Source: Bog-756 sp963828385
GTDB taxonomy: Bacteria; Actinomycetota; Acidimicrobiia; Acidimicrobiales; RAAP-2
DNA length: 64,000 nucleotides
Direction of reading: 5' to 3'
Assembly (NCBI GenBank): GCA_963828385.1
Contig: CAWHEF010000002.1
Coordinates: forward strand, 1,302,001 to 1,366,000
Shown: positions 19,343 through 28,006 of the stretch, piece by piece
How positions within the stretch are numbered: the first letter of the stretch is position 1
How the letters are laid out: every line of letters starts with the position of its first letter
The notes under the pieces: model-generated
What the model saw: only the letters and a program-made list of their open reading frames with translations
Told to the model about the DNA's origin: nothing
Database searches by the model: none
Made by a program: the position numbers and the translations under genes

Positions 19343-20952
19343 CACGCCGGGTCGGCGAGAGGAGTCGGCTGGTGCGCCACGTCGGCGTTGTCGGGATGAG
19401 AGGCAGTCGAGGGACCAGCCTGCCAGTCGCCGTCCGACCCCTCAGGCTGAGAGGCAACAAAGTCCTTCGAACGGATCAGTGCGACGGACGCAACGGCACC
19501 GACCAGGGCAACGACGGCGGAAACGATGAAGAGATCGTTCATGGTGCTGGCGAAGCTGGAACTGATGGCGCCAATCAGGTGCGAGCGGGCGTCTGCAGGA
19601 GTGGCGGCGATCACCCCGGAGGCGTTCCCCTGTTGGATGGCCGACGTAAGTGCGTCGCCGTGTCCGGCAAGCGATGGGACCGAGGTGAGTGCAGTGTTCA
19701 GATGGCTGCGGAACGAATCGGTGAAGATCGTCCCCAGCGTGGCGATGGCCGTGGCGATGCCTATTTGGCGGAACGTGGTGTTCACTCCCGAGGCCATGCC
19801 GGCACGTCTCGGTTCCACGACTCCGACTGCCGTCGAGGCCAGGGGAGGATTGACCATCCCGCTGCCGATGCCAGCGATGATGAAACCGGGGATCAGGTGA
19901 GTCCACGAGCTCGAACCGGTGAGGCCCGCCATCAACACGAGCCCGATGCCCACCAGGAACAAACCGGGTCCGATGAGCCATCTGACTGGAACGTGGCTGC
20001 TCGCCCTGCCGGCCAGAGTGGCTGCGACGAGGCTGCCACCGCTGATGAGCAGTAGCCGGAGCCCGGTTCCGAGGGCGGAGTAGCCGAGCTCGTCCTGGAG
20101 GTACAGCACCATGTAGACGAGCATGGCGTAGAGCGAGCCGTTCATGGCGAAGGCGGCGATCGAACCGCCGGTGAAGGTGGGAGTGCGGAAGAGTGAGAGG
20201 TCGAACATGGGACGATTGACCCGCGCCTCGACAAGACCGAACACGACGAGGAGAACAGCCCCGAGACACAGCGTGATGATCACTTCTGTCCCGGTCCAAC
20301 CGATCTCACCGGCCCGGATGAGCCCGTAGACCAAGCTGGTGAGAGCTGCGGTCAAGATGACGAAACCCGACCAGTCGGGCCTGGGAGCATGAGGGACTCG
20401 GGACTCCTGGACCTGCCTGAACGTGACCAGGAGGGCAAGGACACCGATGGGGACGTTCACGAGGAAGATCCCTCTCCAGTTGATGCCGCTCGTGATGACA
20501 CCGCCGAGGATCGGACCCAGCGAGGTGGCCACACCGGTGACCGCACCCCAGATCCCGAATGCGATGCCTCGTTCCTTACCGTGGAAGTTCTGAGCGAGGA
20601 GCGCCAGAGATGTCGCGAAGAGGATTGCTCCTCCCACGCCTTGCGCGCTGCGCGAGAGGATCAGCATGAGGGGTGACTGGGCGAGGCCACAGAGCAACGA
20701 TCCGAGCGTAAAGATGCTGAGTCCGATGAGGAACAGTCTTCGGCGTCCGTAGAGATCGGCAAGCGAACCCGAGGTGAGCAGCAGTGCTGCCAGGGTCAGC
20801 GCGTATGCATCGATGACCCACTGAACATCGGCGAAGGTGGCGTGCAGGCCGTGCTGGATCTCGGGGAGGGCCACGACGACAATGGTGACGTCGAGCAACA
20901 GCATGAACGTCGCCGCGGAGACGACGAGAAGCGTCCACCACTTGTGTTCCAT
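19342..20952 (-). CDS. MFS drug exporter, DHA2 (EmrB/QacA) type, 14 spans
   Basis: An intact 536-residue exporter. It begins MEHKWWTLLVVSAATFMLLL; the second stretch, LDVTIVVVALPEIQHGLHAT, holds the D1-type motif of DHA2 proteins. Motif A is GSLADLYGRRRLFLIGLSIF, and motif C is GIWGAVTGVATSLGPILGG with the antiporter Gly/Pro pattern. The length and spacing fit 14 membrane spans. The start has GGAGGA eight bases upstream on the minus strand. The C-terminal tail (SEGSDGDWQAGPSTASHPDN) is polar. It is followed without a gap by the nonapeptide-repeat gene, its presumed operon partner. Substrate unknown; proton-driven export of hydrophobic compounds is the family role. Confidence 0.88.
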   Translation of the reverse strand: MEHKWWTLLVVSAATFMLLLDVTIVVVALPEIQHGLHATFADVQWVIDAYALTLAALLLTSGSLADLYGRRRLFLIGLSIFTLGSLLCGLAQSPLMLILSRSAQGVGGAILFATSLALLAQNFHGKERGIAFGIWGAVTGVATSLGPILGGVITSGINWRGIFLVNVPIGVLALLVTFRQVQESRVPHAPRPDWSGFVILTAALTSLVYGLIRAGEIGWTGTEVIITLCLGAVLLVVFGLVEARVNRPMFDLSLFRTPTFTGGSIAAFAMNGSLYAMLVYMVLYLQDELGYSALGTGLRLLLISGGSLVAATLAGRASSHVPVRWLIGPGLFLVGIGLVLMAGLTGSSSWTHLIPGFIIAGIGSGMVNPPLASTAVGVVEPRRAGMASGVNTTFRQIGIATAIATLGTIFTDSFRSHLNTALTSVPSLAGHGDALTSAIQQGNASGVIAATPADARSHLIGAISSSFASTMNDLFIVSAVVALVGAVASVALIRSKDFVASQPEGSDGDWQAGPSTASHPDNADVAHQPTPLADPA

Positions 20953-20971
20953 TAATTGAGTCCTCCACGAT

Positions 20972-21009
20972 CACCGGCCACAGGCACACCGGCCACAGGC
21001 ACACCGGCC
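20972..21009. repeat. 15-bp tandem repeat, about 2.5 copies
   Basis: CACCGGCCACAGGCA occurs at 20972-20986 and 20987-21001, with a partial third copy to 21009. It lies just upstream of the MFS exporter start on the minus strand, where its promoter is expected, and is the only notable structure in the 352-bp gap 20953-21304. No operator could be assigned. Confidence 0.8.
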
Positions 21010-21304
21010 GATCTTGGCCACGGAGTGCCCCTCGGCCGTGCCCGGCGCCGGCACGGGCCGTCCAACTTAGTGCCACCGAAAGGCCTGTTCCGTCATTTCG
21101 CCGCCTTCTCCAATGGGCCGGCGGGGGTCTCGAAGTGATCAGCGCGGACGGACTGGGCCTCTCAGGCCGCTCTCAGGTGGGACCGGTACGTTCGCCGGGC
21201 GTCGGGCCCGCGGGGCGATGAGCCGCCGTCTGAGCTCCGCGGGCCAGACACCTGAGCGAGAGGATGACTGTGCCCGGCGGGTGCCAGCGGCTCCTTGAGA
21301 AGGC

Positions 21305-22660
21305 TTACTCTGCCGCCTCAGCCAGGGCTTCGGCCAGTGTCGGATGGACCGGCATCGACTCGACGACGTCGACCACGCGCAGGCCGCCGGTGACAGCCAC
21401 GGCGATGACCGAGATGAGCTCGGAAGCATCGCGGCCGACGATGGATCCCCCGAGCACGATGCCTGTGGCCGGGTCGGTGATGATCTTCACGAAGCCCCGG
21501 GAGTCGTTGTCGATGAGCGCCCTGGCGCTGGCGGCGAAGGGAACCTTCGTGACCCGTACCTTGCGGCCGAGGGCGAAGGCATCCGCCTCGGCCAGACCGA
21601 CGTCTGCGATCTCGGGCTCGGTGAAGATTGCGGAGGGGGCGCTGTCGTAGTTCGGGTGGCGGTGCGCGGCGGTGTGGCCGCCCACGACATACTCGGCGAC
21701 CTTCTGGCCCTGCATCAACGCCACCGATGAGAGGGGGAGCTTGCCCGAGAGGTCGCCGGCGGCGAAGACGTGGGGGAGGTTGGTCTGGCAGTGACGATTG
21801 ATTGGCACGTGCCCGTTCGAGTCGACTGCGACGCCTGCTTCGTCCAGCCCCAGTGCCTCGGAGTTGGGGACGGAGCCGATGGCGAGCAAGGCGTGGGACC
21901 CGTGCACCACCCGGCCGTCGTCGCACCGAACGACGACCCCGCTCTCGGTTCGCTCGACGGCATTGGCCCTTGCGCCCTTGAGCAGCCGCACGCCTCGACG
22001 GAGGAAGTTCACCTCGAGGGCCGCCGCCACCTCGGGGTCCTTCTGGGGGAGCACCTGCTGCCTGCTGACGATCAAGGTCACGGCAGAGCCGAGCGAGGAG
22101 AACATGTGCACGAACTCGACCCCCGTCACGCCCGAGCCGATGACAACCAGGTGTTCGGGCAGCTCCTTCGGCGGATATGCGTCGCGGGTGGCGAGCACAC
22201 GATCCCTATCCGGGAGGGCCCACGCGGGCATTCGGGGCCTGGAGCCGGTGCTGAGCAGTACGGCGTCAGCGGAAAACGTCCTGTCACCGTGTTTCGTCCG
22301 GGCCTCCACGACATGGGGGTCGACCATGCGACCCGATCCCCTGACGACCTCGACATGCTGGCTCTCGAGGATGGTCTCGTTGGCCCGTTCGAGCTCGAGG
22401 ACGATGGCTCCGATCCGGGCCCGGATGAGCTCGAGGTCGATGGTGCCCGACCGGGTGATTACTCCCATCCCCGCGATCCGGTCCAGAGCTGACACGGCGC
22501 CGCCGGTGGCGATCATCGCCTTGGAGGGGATGCAGTCCCACAGGTTGGCAGCCCCTCCCACGACATCGCGTTCGATGAGGGTCACGTCGACGCCGAGCCG
22601 GGCGGCGTGCATGGCTGCGCGATTTCCGGCGGGGCCTCCCCCAATGATGACGAAGCGCAT
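21305..22660 (-). CDS. lpdA: LpdA-like NAD(P)H:quinone-type flavoprotein of the disulfide reductase family
   Basis: A 451-residue member of the dihydrolipoamide dehydrogenase superfamily. FAD binding is shown by FVIIGGGPAGNRAAMHAARL at the N-terminus. The second nucleotide site reads VIGSGVTGVEFVHMFSSLGS, and HVFAAGDLSGKLPLSSVALM completes FAD contact. The redox-active site, normally C-x4-C, reads AANLWDCIPSKAM: only the second Cys is present, so no dithiol chemistry is possible. The same loss is known in mycobacterial LpdA (Rv3303c), an NAD(P)H-dependent quinone reductase, which it resembles. The C-terminal dimer domain ends PVHPTLAEALAEAAE. It runs tail to head behind the MFS gene but 350 bp away, so probably its own unit. 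Confidence 0.75.
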   Translation of the reverse strand: MRFVIIGGGPAGNRAAMHAARLGVDVTLIERDVVGGAANLWDCIPSKAMIATGGAVSALDRIAGMGVITRSGTIDLELIRARIGAIVLELERANETILESQHVEVVRGSGRMVDPHVVEARTKHGDRTFSADAVLLSTGSRPRMPAWALPDRDRVLATRDAYPPKELPEHLVVIGSGVTGVEFVHMFSSLGSAVTLIVSRQQVLPQKDPEVAAALEVNFLRRGVRLLKGARANAVERTESGVVVRCDDGRVVHGSHALLAIGSVPNSEALGLDEAGVAVDSNGHVPINRHCQTNLPHVFAAGDLSGKLPLSSVALMQGQKVAEYVVGGHTAAHRHPNYDSAPSAIFTEPEIADVGLAEADAFALGRKVRVTKVPFAASARALIDNDSRGFVKIITDPATGIVLGGSIVGRDASELISVIAVAVTGGLRVVDVVESMPVHPTLAEALAEAAE

Positions 22661-22729
22661 GCGATCAGGTTACGGCCAGCAGTGGCGCGGACACTTCAGC
22701 CGGATCGCTCAGTACTGTTGGAGTGCGTA

Positions 22730-23794
22730 ATGGGCGCACCTGGCTCGACAGGGAAAGAGAGAGCATCGCACCCACTTCCGTCCCGACGCGTGTACCTTTT
22801 TCGAAGGTCAATTGCGTTGCTGATCGTCGCCCTCGCTGTTAGCGGCACCGCTTTCGGGGTAATCGACTGGCTCCGGACTTCATCGTCCGAGAGAACCTCA
22901 TCGTCCGAGAGAACCTCGTCGTCCGAAAGACCGGCATCGGACGAGGGAGGAGGCACGCCGATCGACCCGAGCGAGTTCGCCGCAGGCTCATGTGTTGCTT
23001 TTCCTCCCACACGAGGGGACCGAGGCGAAACCGTCTTTCTCGATGCCGGCCACGGTGGCCTCGATCCTGGGGCGATCGGAGCTACAACCAGCGGTAAGGA
23101 AGTGGAGGAAGCGGCCGAGACCCTCCCTGTCGAGCTGGATGCCATGAACATATTGCGGTCCGAGGGCTATCGAGTCGCCGTGTCGCGCACAAAGGCCTCG
23201 AGCGTCGTCCGGCTGACGGCGGGGGACACGACCAACGGCGCCCTCTCGTTGCTGGGGTCCCACGATGACGTGGCGGCTCGTGACGTCTGCGCCAACAAGG
23301 CAGACGCCAGGCTCTTGGTTGGGATCTACTTCGATGGTGGGGCGGGGACCGAGGCTGGAAGCCTGACCGCGTATGACGGTTCGCGGCCCTTTTCGGCTAC
23401 CAGCGAAGCCTTTGCGTCGGCGCTACAGCACGACGTGCTTGCCGCAATGAATGCGCGGGGCTGGGCGATTCCCGATGATGGGACCGAACCTGACACCGAG
23501 CTCGGCTCGTTCGTCGGGAACACGTCCTCGGGTGGGATCGCAAACGCTGCGGCTGCCTATACCCACCTGCTGCTCCTCGGCCCTGCCAGTCCTGGGTACT
23601 TCTCGACTCCGAGCGAGATGCCGGGGGCCGTCATCGAGCCTCTGTACCTGACGGATCCCTTCGAAGCCTCGATCGCCGACTCCTCCGAAGGGCAGCACGT
23701 CATGGCGACAGGTATCGCCGCCGCGGTGAGTCAGTTTCTCGGCCGATCTCACACGGCAACCCCGGCCTCCAGACGCTCGACTGCCTCGAGGTAG
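22730..23794 (+). CDS. N-acetylmuramoyl-L-alanine amidase (Amidase_3 type), membrane-anchored, atypical metal site
   Basis: Start ATG 22730. A basic segment (PSRRVYLFRR) precedes one membrane span (SIALLIVALAVSGTAFGVID), then a Ser-rich linker with three RTSSSE repeats. The catalytic domain starts VFLDAGHGGLDPGAIG with the first zinc His, and EVEEAAETLPVELDAMNILR supplies the Glu. Where the third ligand is expected (S-I-H-A-N) the protein reads LVGIYFDGG, so the His is Tyr. The later Glu (GAVIEPLYLTDPFEA) is present. It would cleave the amide between muramic acid and L-Ala outside the membrane, but the changed ligand raises doubt about ordinary zinc catalysis. Its 3' end overlaps the opposing nitronate monooxygenase gene by 46 bp. 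Confidence 0.75.
   Translation: MGAPGSTGKERASHPLPSRRVYLFRRSIALLIVALAVSGTAFGVIDWLRTSSSERTSSSERTSSSERPASDEGGGTPIDPSEFAAGSCVAFPPTRGDRGETVFLDAGHGGLDPGAIGATTSGKEVEEAAETLPVELDAMNILRSEGYRVAVSRTKASSVVRLTAGDTTNGALSLLGSHDDVAARDVCANKADARLLVGIYFDGGAGTEAGSLTAYDGSRPFSATSEAFASALQHDVLAAMNARGWAIPDDGTEPDTELGSFVGNTSSGGIANAAAAYTHLLLLGPASPGYFSTPSEMPGAVIEPLYLTDPFEASIADSSEGQHVMATGIAAAVSQFLGRSHTATPASRRSTASR
22877..22930. repeat. 18-bp tandem repeat, three copies, within the amidase linker
   Basis: Three 18-bp units at 22877, 22895 and 22913, consensus ACCTCATCGTCCGAGAGA with one to three changes, encode RTSSSE three times. They lengthen the linker between membrane anchor and catalytic domain without changing the frame. 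Confidence 0.9.
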
Positions 23795-24870
23795 TCCTCC
23801 ACCATCGTGCGCACGACGTCCCTGGCCTTGGGCACGGAGATCGCCCGTCCGATGACCTGACCGCAGGGATTGAAGTTGACGTCCCTGGCCTGTTCGGGGT
23901 AGCGGTGCCCACGGGAGACAGCCTCGATCGCCACCATCATCTGGAGTGGCATGGGTAGCGGGTCGGGGGTGTCGTCGCGCTCCCACGCCTCGGTCCAGTC
24001 GTTCTTGAGCATGCGGCACGGCTTGCCGGTGAACGAGCGCGAACGGACGGTGTCGCGGCTGGTCGCGGCCAGGTATGTCTCCATCTGCTTCCGGGGGATG
24101 TCCGCCTCTTCCACGGTGAGCCAGAGGGTGCCCGACCAAACCCCCTGTGCCCCGAGAGCCAGCGCGGCCGCCATCTGGCGTCCGCTTCCCACTCCGCCGG
24201 CGGCCAGCACCGGGACAGGCGACACAGCCTCGACCACTTCCGGCCACAAGACGATGCTGCCTACGTCACCGGTGTGGCCTCCGCCCTCCGATCCCTGGCA
24301 GACGATGAAATCGAGCCCCGCCTCCTTGTGGCCGAGCGCATGCTTGACCGAGCCGGCCAGAGCGCCGATCATCCGGCCCGTCGTCTGGACCCTGTCGACG
24401 ACATCGGCGGGCGGTGTACCAAGGGCGTTGGCGATGAGCTTGACATTCGGGTGGGAGAGGGCGACATCGAGTAGGCCAGCGGCATGGGCCGCGGTCCAAC
24501 CGATCATTCCCCGCGGCTGGCGCTCGTCCTCGGGTATCTCGGGCACATGATGGTCAGCGAGGACCTGGAGGGCGAATTGGCGATGACCGGCGGGCACCAG
24601 GGCGCGGAGCTGGGCCTCCAGCTTGACCGGGTCCATCTCGTCCATGCCCTCGTACTTGGCGGGGATCACGATGTCGACGCCGTAGGGGCGGTCACCCACG
24701 TGATCGTCGATCCATGCCAGCTCCACCTCGAGCTGCTCCGGTTCGAAGCCGATGGCTCCGAGCACGCCGATCCCGCCGGCGTTGGTCACGGCAGCGACGA
24801 CGTCACGGCAATGGGTGAAGGCAAAGATGGGGAACTCGATGCCCAATCTTCTACGGATCTCAGTGTTCAT
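23749..24870 (-). CDS. Nitronate monooxygenase-family FMN enzyme
   Basis: A 373-residue TIM-barrel flavoprotein of the 2-nitropropane dioxygenase/NMO family. The N-terminus reads IRRRLGIEFPIFAFTH, with FMN-binding AVTNAGGIGVLGAIGFEPEQ. The active-site motif FIVCQGSEGGGHTGDVGS contains the His of the GGHTG loop, and VPVLAAGGVGSGRQMAAALA binds the FMN phosphate. The family oxidises alkyl nitronates, although many members act on other substrates. Its start overlaps the stop of the TetR gene by 11 bp, so the two form an operon and the enzyme is probably controlled by that regulator. Confidence 0.85.
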   Translation of the reverse strand: MNTEIRRRLGIEFPIFAFTHCRDVVAAVTNAGGIGVLGAIGFEPEQLEVELAWIDDHVGDRPYGVDIVIPAKYEGMDEMDPVKLEAQLRALVPAGHRQFALQVLADHHVPEIPEDERQPRGMIGWTAAHAAGLLDVALSHPNVKLIANALGTPPADVVDRVQTTGRMIGALAGSVKHALGHKEAGLDFIVCQGSEGGGHTGDVGSIVLWPEVVEAVSPVPVLAAGGVGSGRQMAAALALGAQGVWSGTLWLTVEEADIPRKQMETYLAATSRDTVRSRSFTGKPCRMLKNDWTEAWERDDTPDPLPMPLQMMVAIEAVSRGHRYPEQARDVNFNPCGQVIGRAISVPKARDVVRTMVEDYLEAVERLEAGVAV

Positions 24871-25531
24871 GGGGCACTCCTTCGCGGGAATCGGTGACTG
24901 TGTCTGATTTCGTGTGTTCGGCGGTGAGCGGGTTCAGGGAGGGAAGCCCTAGCAACGCCGCGAGGCCGGCCGACGCCGCATGACTGTTCACCGAGGCTGG
25001 GTCGAGTCGTTGCTGCAGCGCCAGTCCGGTGAGCAGTGCCTTGACCAGCACGGCAAGATCCTCGGGTTCGGCCACTGGCTGAGCGCCGACGACCCCGCTC
25101 CACGAGGCCAGCAAACTGGCACTGAAGCGACGGCCCTGCTGCTCACGGATGCGGACGACGTCGGCGACCTCGGGATCCCTGGCCGCGCGCAGCCAGAGCT
25201 CGTGCTCGAGCAGGGCCCAGTCGTCGTCGTCATCGTCACTCCGGGAGACCGCTTCCCACACTGCGGTCAGCTGGTCGGCCGGAGACCCGGCCACGGTCAC
25301 CTCTGCCAGGAGCGTGGTGAGCAGCGGTCCCTTCCACGAATCGAGCAGGGCGAGCAGGAGCCCTTGCTTGCTGCCGAAGTGGTCGTAGACAGAGCCCGAG
25401 GTTCGCCCGGCGGTCTCGGCAACCGCATCAACGGACACGGCGTCGACACCGTACCGGGCGAACAGGATGGCCGCTGCTTCCAGCAGGCGTGTTCTCGTCT
25501 CGGCTCTTCGTGCCTCCTGAGTCCTGTGCAC
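24860..25531 (-). CDS. TetR-family transcriptional regulator
   Basis: The N-terminal TetR HTH is clear: TRTRLLEAAAILFARYGVDA, then VDAVAETAGRTSGSVYDHFG, then SKQGLLLALL. The ligand/dimer domain follows (WALLEHELWLRAARDPEVAD), with a run of six Asp beforehand. GTG 25531 is chosen because AAGGAG lies six bases upstream and it gives a normal 223 residues; the frame is open to 25645, which would add a Cys/Pro-rich segment without homology. It is translated just ahead of a nitronate monooxygenase and lies divergent from an aldehyde dehydrogenase, either of which may be its target. Confidence 0.82.
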   Translation of the reverse strand: MHRTQEARRAETRTRLLEAAAILFARYGVDAVSVDAVAETAGRTSGSVYDHFGSKQGLLLALLDSWKGPLLTTLLAEVTVAGSPADQLTAVWEAVSRSDDDDDDWALLEHELWLRAARDPEVADVVRIREQQGRRFSASLLASWSGVVGAQPVAEPEDLAVLVKALLTGLALQQRLDPASVNSHAASAGLAALLGLPSLNPLTAEHTKSDTVTDSREGVPHEH

Positions 25532-26038
25532 GCTCGCTCCTTCCGGGCAATGGGGCAGGGGGGCAATGGGACACGCCGTGGGCCGCTGGCAGTGACCTCC
25601 GCGTTCGCCGTCACGTGCGAGTGCTTCTGCCACCGCGATCGCCATGAGAACGTGCAGGGCAGCCTAGATATATCGGAATCGTTACGCAAGTGTGCGCGCC
25701 CGTCGGCGTGCTCACCGGTGGGGGAGGGACGCAGGGCGGGGCCGTCCGAGGTGCGGTCGCCGCGACGATGCCTCAGGACGCTGACGCCTTAGGGGTGTCC
25801 ACGGCCGACAGAGTGGGCCGACGGGTAGGGTGAGGATCTCCGGGCCGGCGAACGCTCGGCACGGCGAGGCCGCCTTCGGGTTCGTGCCGGGCCTCAGCAC
25901 ATGGCTCGGAGCAAGGGCGCTCAGAACAAGGCTCCGGCGAGAACAGGGCTCCGGCCCGAGAACAGGGCTCCGGCGAGAACAGGGCTCCGGCCCGAGAGCA
26001 CCGACCCGAAGTCGGGGCTCCAACCAAGGGAGGGTGGC
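25532..26038. other. 507-bp divergent intergenic region between TetR and aldehyde dehydrogenase
   Basis: The region holds an AT-rich island at 25660-25685 with the perfect 8-bp palindrome GATATATC (25667-25674), a candidate TetR operator or promoter core, and the 36-bp tandem repeat at 25931-26002. Open frames through it are Arg/Pro/Gly-rich and show no family resemblance. Operator function is a guess. Confidence 0.45.
25931..26002. repeat. 36-bp tandem repeat, two copies
   Basis: Two 36-bp units start at 25931 and 25967, each made of a 17-bp and a 19-bp half that both begin GCTCCGGC. The copies differ only at their last bases. The repeat lies in frame upstream of the aldehyde dehydrogenase ATG and would encode APARTGLRPENR if translated, but the good ribosome-binding site lies after it. 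Confidence 0.9.
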
Positions 26039-27472
26039 ATGACAGCTACTACGACGCTCGAGCGGGACAAGCTGTTCATCGGGGGCGGATGGGTCGAGCC
26101 CGAGGGGACGGCGACGATCGAGGTGATCGACTCCGCCACCGAAGAGGTCCTGGGCACTATTCCCGAGGGGACCCCGGGCGACGTGGACCGGGCTGTGGCC
26201 GCCGCCCGTGCCGCCTTTCCGGACTGGTCGGACAGGCCTGTCGAAGAACGGGTGGCGTACCTCACCGCCATCTCCGAGGCACTGGGCGCACGCATGGAGC
26301 CGCTCGCCGACCTGATCACCCATGAGCTGGGCATGCCGAGAACCCTCTCCCAGATCGTCCAGGTCGGCCTGCCCATGGCCTCGTTCGCCTCGATGGCTCA
26401 GATCACGTCCGACTTCACCTGGGAGGAGACCATCGGGTCCTCGCTCGTCGTGCGTGAGCCGGTGGGCGTCGTCGGTGCGATCACACCGTGGAACTACCCG
26501 CTCCACCAGATCGCCGCCAAGGTGGCGCCGGCGCTTGCGGCCGGCTGCACGGTCGTCCTGAAGCCGAGCGAGGTGGCGCCGCTCAACTCGTTCGTGCTGG
26601 CCGAGATCATCGCCGACATCGGCCTCCCGGCAGGTGTCTTCAATCTCGTCACCGGGTTCGGACCCGTCGTCGGCGAAGCCGTCGCCGCCCATCCTGACGT
26701 CGACATGGTGTCCTTCACCGGCTCGACCCGGGCCGGAAGACGGGTGTCCGAAGTGGCGTCGGCAACGGTCAAGCGGGTCGCCCTCGAGCTCGGTGGCAAG
26801 TCCGCCAACGTCATCCTCGACGACGCCGACCTACCGACGGCGGTGGCCGATGGTGTGGGCAAGTGCTACCTCAACTCGGGCCAGACCTGTAGCGCGCTCA
26901 CGCGCATGCTCGTGCCCCGGGACCGCCTGTCCGAGGTGGACGAGCTCGCAGTGAAGGCGGCTGAGGGCTGGGCGCCGGGTGATCCGTTCGACGACACCAC
27001 GCGGCTCGGACCCCTGGTGTCAGCTCTCCAGCGCGACCGGGTCCGGTCGTACATCGACAGGGGCGTGGCCGAAGGGGCCAAGCTGCTCACCGGTGGATCA
27101 GCGCCACCCGATGGGCTCGATCGGGGCTTCTTCGTCCGACCGACGGTGTTCTCGTCGGTCACGAGCGGTATGACGATCGCGCAGGAGGAGATCTTCGGAC
27201 CGGTTCTGGCCATCCTGCCCTACGACTCGGAGGACGATGCGGTCGAGATCGCCAATGACACGGAGTACGGGCTGGCCGGCGGCGTCTGGTCCGGCGATGG
27301 CGAGCGAGCCAAGTCGGTGGCACGTCGGCTCCGGACAGGCCAGGTCGAGGTCAACGGGGGCGCGTTCAACCCGATGGCCCCCTTCGGTGGCTACAAGCAC
27401 TCTGGACACGGCCGTGAGCTCGGACCTTTTGGCCTCGAGGAGTACCTCGAGGTCAAGTCGATCCAGCTCTAA
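26039..27472 (+). CDS. NAD(P)-dependent aldehyde dehydrogenase
   Basis: A 477-residue class-3-fold aldehyde dehydrogenase. Diagnostic segments in order are GAITPWNYPLHQIAAKVAPA, AAGCTVVLKPSEVAPL (cofactor Lys), FTGSTRAGRRVSEVA, LELGGKSANVILDDAD with the general-base Glu, and YLNSGQTCSALTRMLVPR with the nucleophile Cys. It continues with AQEEIFGPVLAILPYDSEDD and ends FGGYKHSGHGRELGPFGLEE. The start ATG follows AGGGAGG; the open frame upstream to 25901 covers a tandem repeat and is judged untranslated. It ends five bases from the opposing SnoaL-like gene. It oxidises an aldehyde to the acid; the substrate cannot be read. Confidence 0.92.
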   Translation: MTATTTLERDKLFIGGGWVEPEGTATIEVIDSATEEVLGTIPEGTPGDVDRAVAAARAAFPDWSDRPVEERVAYLTAISEALGARMEPLADLITHELGMPRTLSQIVQVGLPMASFASMAQITSDFTWEETIGSSLVVREPVGVVGAITPWNYPLHQIAAKVAPALAAGCTVVLKPSEVAPLNSFVLAEIIADIGLPAGVFNLVTGFGPVVGEAVAAHPDVDMVSFTGSTRAGRRVSEVASATVKRVALELGGKSANVILDDADLPTAVADGVGKCYLNSGQTCSALTRMLVPRDRLSEVDELAVKAAEGWAPGDPFDDTTRLGPLVSALQRDRVRSYIDRGVAEGAKLLTGGSAPPDGLDRGFFVRPTVFSSVTSGMTIAQEEIFGPVLAILPYDSEDDAVEIANDTEYGLAGGVWSGDGERAKSVARRLRTGQVEVNGGAFNPMAPFGGYKHSGHGRELGPFGLEEYLEVKSIQL

Positions 27473-27477
27473 AACGG

Positions 27478-27957
27478 TTACCGGGCGCCCGAGCCTGATC
27501 CGGTGGACCGGTTCCCTTCGCGGCCCTCGACGAGGTGACGGCTCATGTCGCCCACCAGGTCGATGAAGAACCGACGTTCGCTGAACCGCCAACGACCGTC
27601 GAGATTCTGGAACTTGTCGTGATAGCGGCCGGCCACGATGGGCTGGAGCGGCAGTCCCGGTACGGACTGCAGGACGGTGAAGTAGGAACGGGCTCTGACC
27701 GATTCGCCGCCCTCGTCCATCTCCACGATGAGGTTGGTCGTGACGTGCTTCGTGCCGGGGGTCCCGTTGGCGTACCGACGGGTCGTCGTGGTGAACAGCG
27801 ACCGGATCGCCTCCCGTCCCGAGAGGAGGGCCGCCGCGTCTCCGTTGCCCACTGCCGCGTCAGCGAGGAGGTCGGCGACCCCGTCGAAGTCGCCATCGTC
27901 GATCAGCTCGGCGTAGCGGCCGATGAGATTGCTGACGGCCAGCACCGGATCGGTCAT
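27478..27957 (-). CDS. SnoaL/NTF2-like domain protein
   Basis: A 159-residue protein with the NTF2-like cone fold pattern: LIGRYAELIDDGDFDGVADL, then GREAIRSLFTTTTRRY, then TKHVTTNLIVEMDEGGESVR and GRYHDKFQNLDGRWRFSERR. The DGR-W-x-F-x-x-R ending is typical of SnoaL_4-like proteins, a group covering ring-hydroxylating dioxygenase beta-subunit relatives and dehydratases. ATG 27957 is preferred; GTG 28014 in the same frame would overlap the fabI stop. It follows fabI closely on the same strand and is probably co-transcribed. The substrate is unknown. Confidence 0.75.
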   Translation of the reverse strand: MTDPVLAVSNLIGRYAELIDDGDFDGVADLLADAAVGNGDAAALLSGREAIRSLFTTTTRRYANGTPGTKHVTTNLIVEMDEGGESVRARSYFTVLQSVPGLPLQPIVAGRYHDKFQNLDGRWRFSERRFFIDLVGDMSRHLVEGREGNRSTGSGSGAR

Positions 27958-28006
27958 CGGGGTGCCGGTCCCCGTCCTTGCTTCACCCTCCGAGGGGTGC
28001 ATGCGC

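Noticed and set aside
19083..19529. Plus-strand open frame rich in EPIEP/TEP repeats
   Set aside because: It is the mirror of the nonapeptide-repeat gene; that gene has TGATG coupling to the exporter, whereas this frame runs into exporter antisense.
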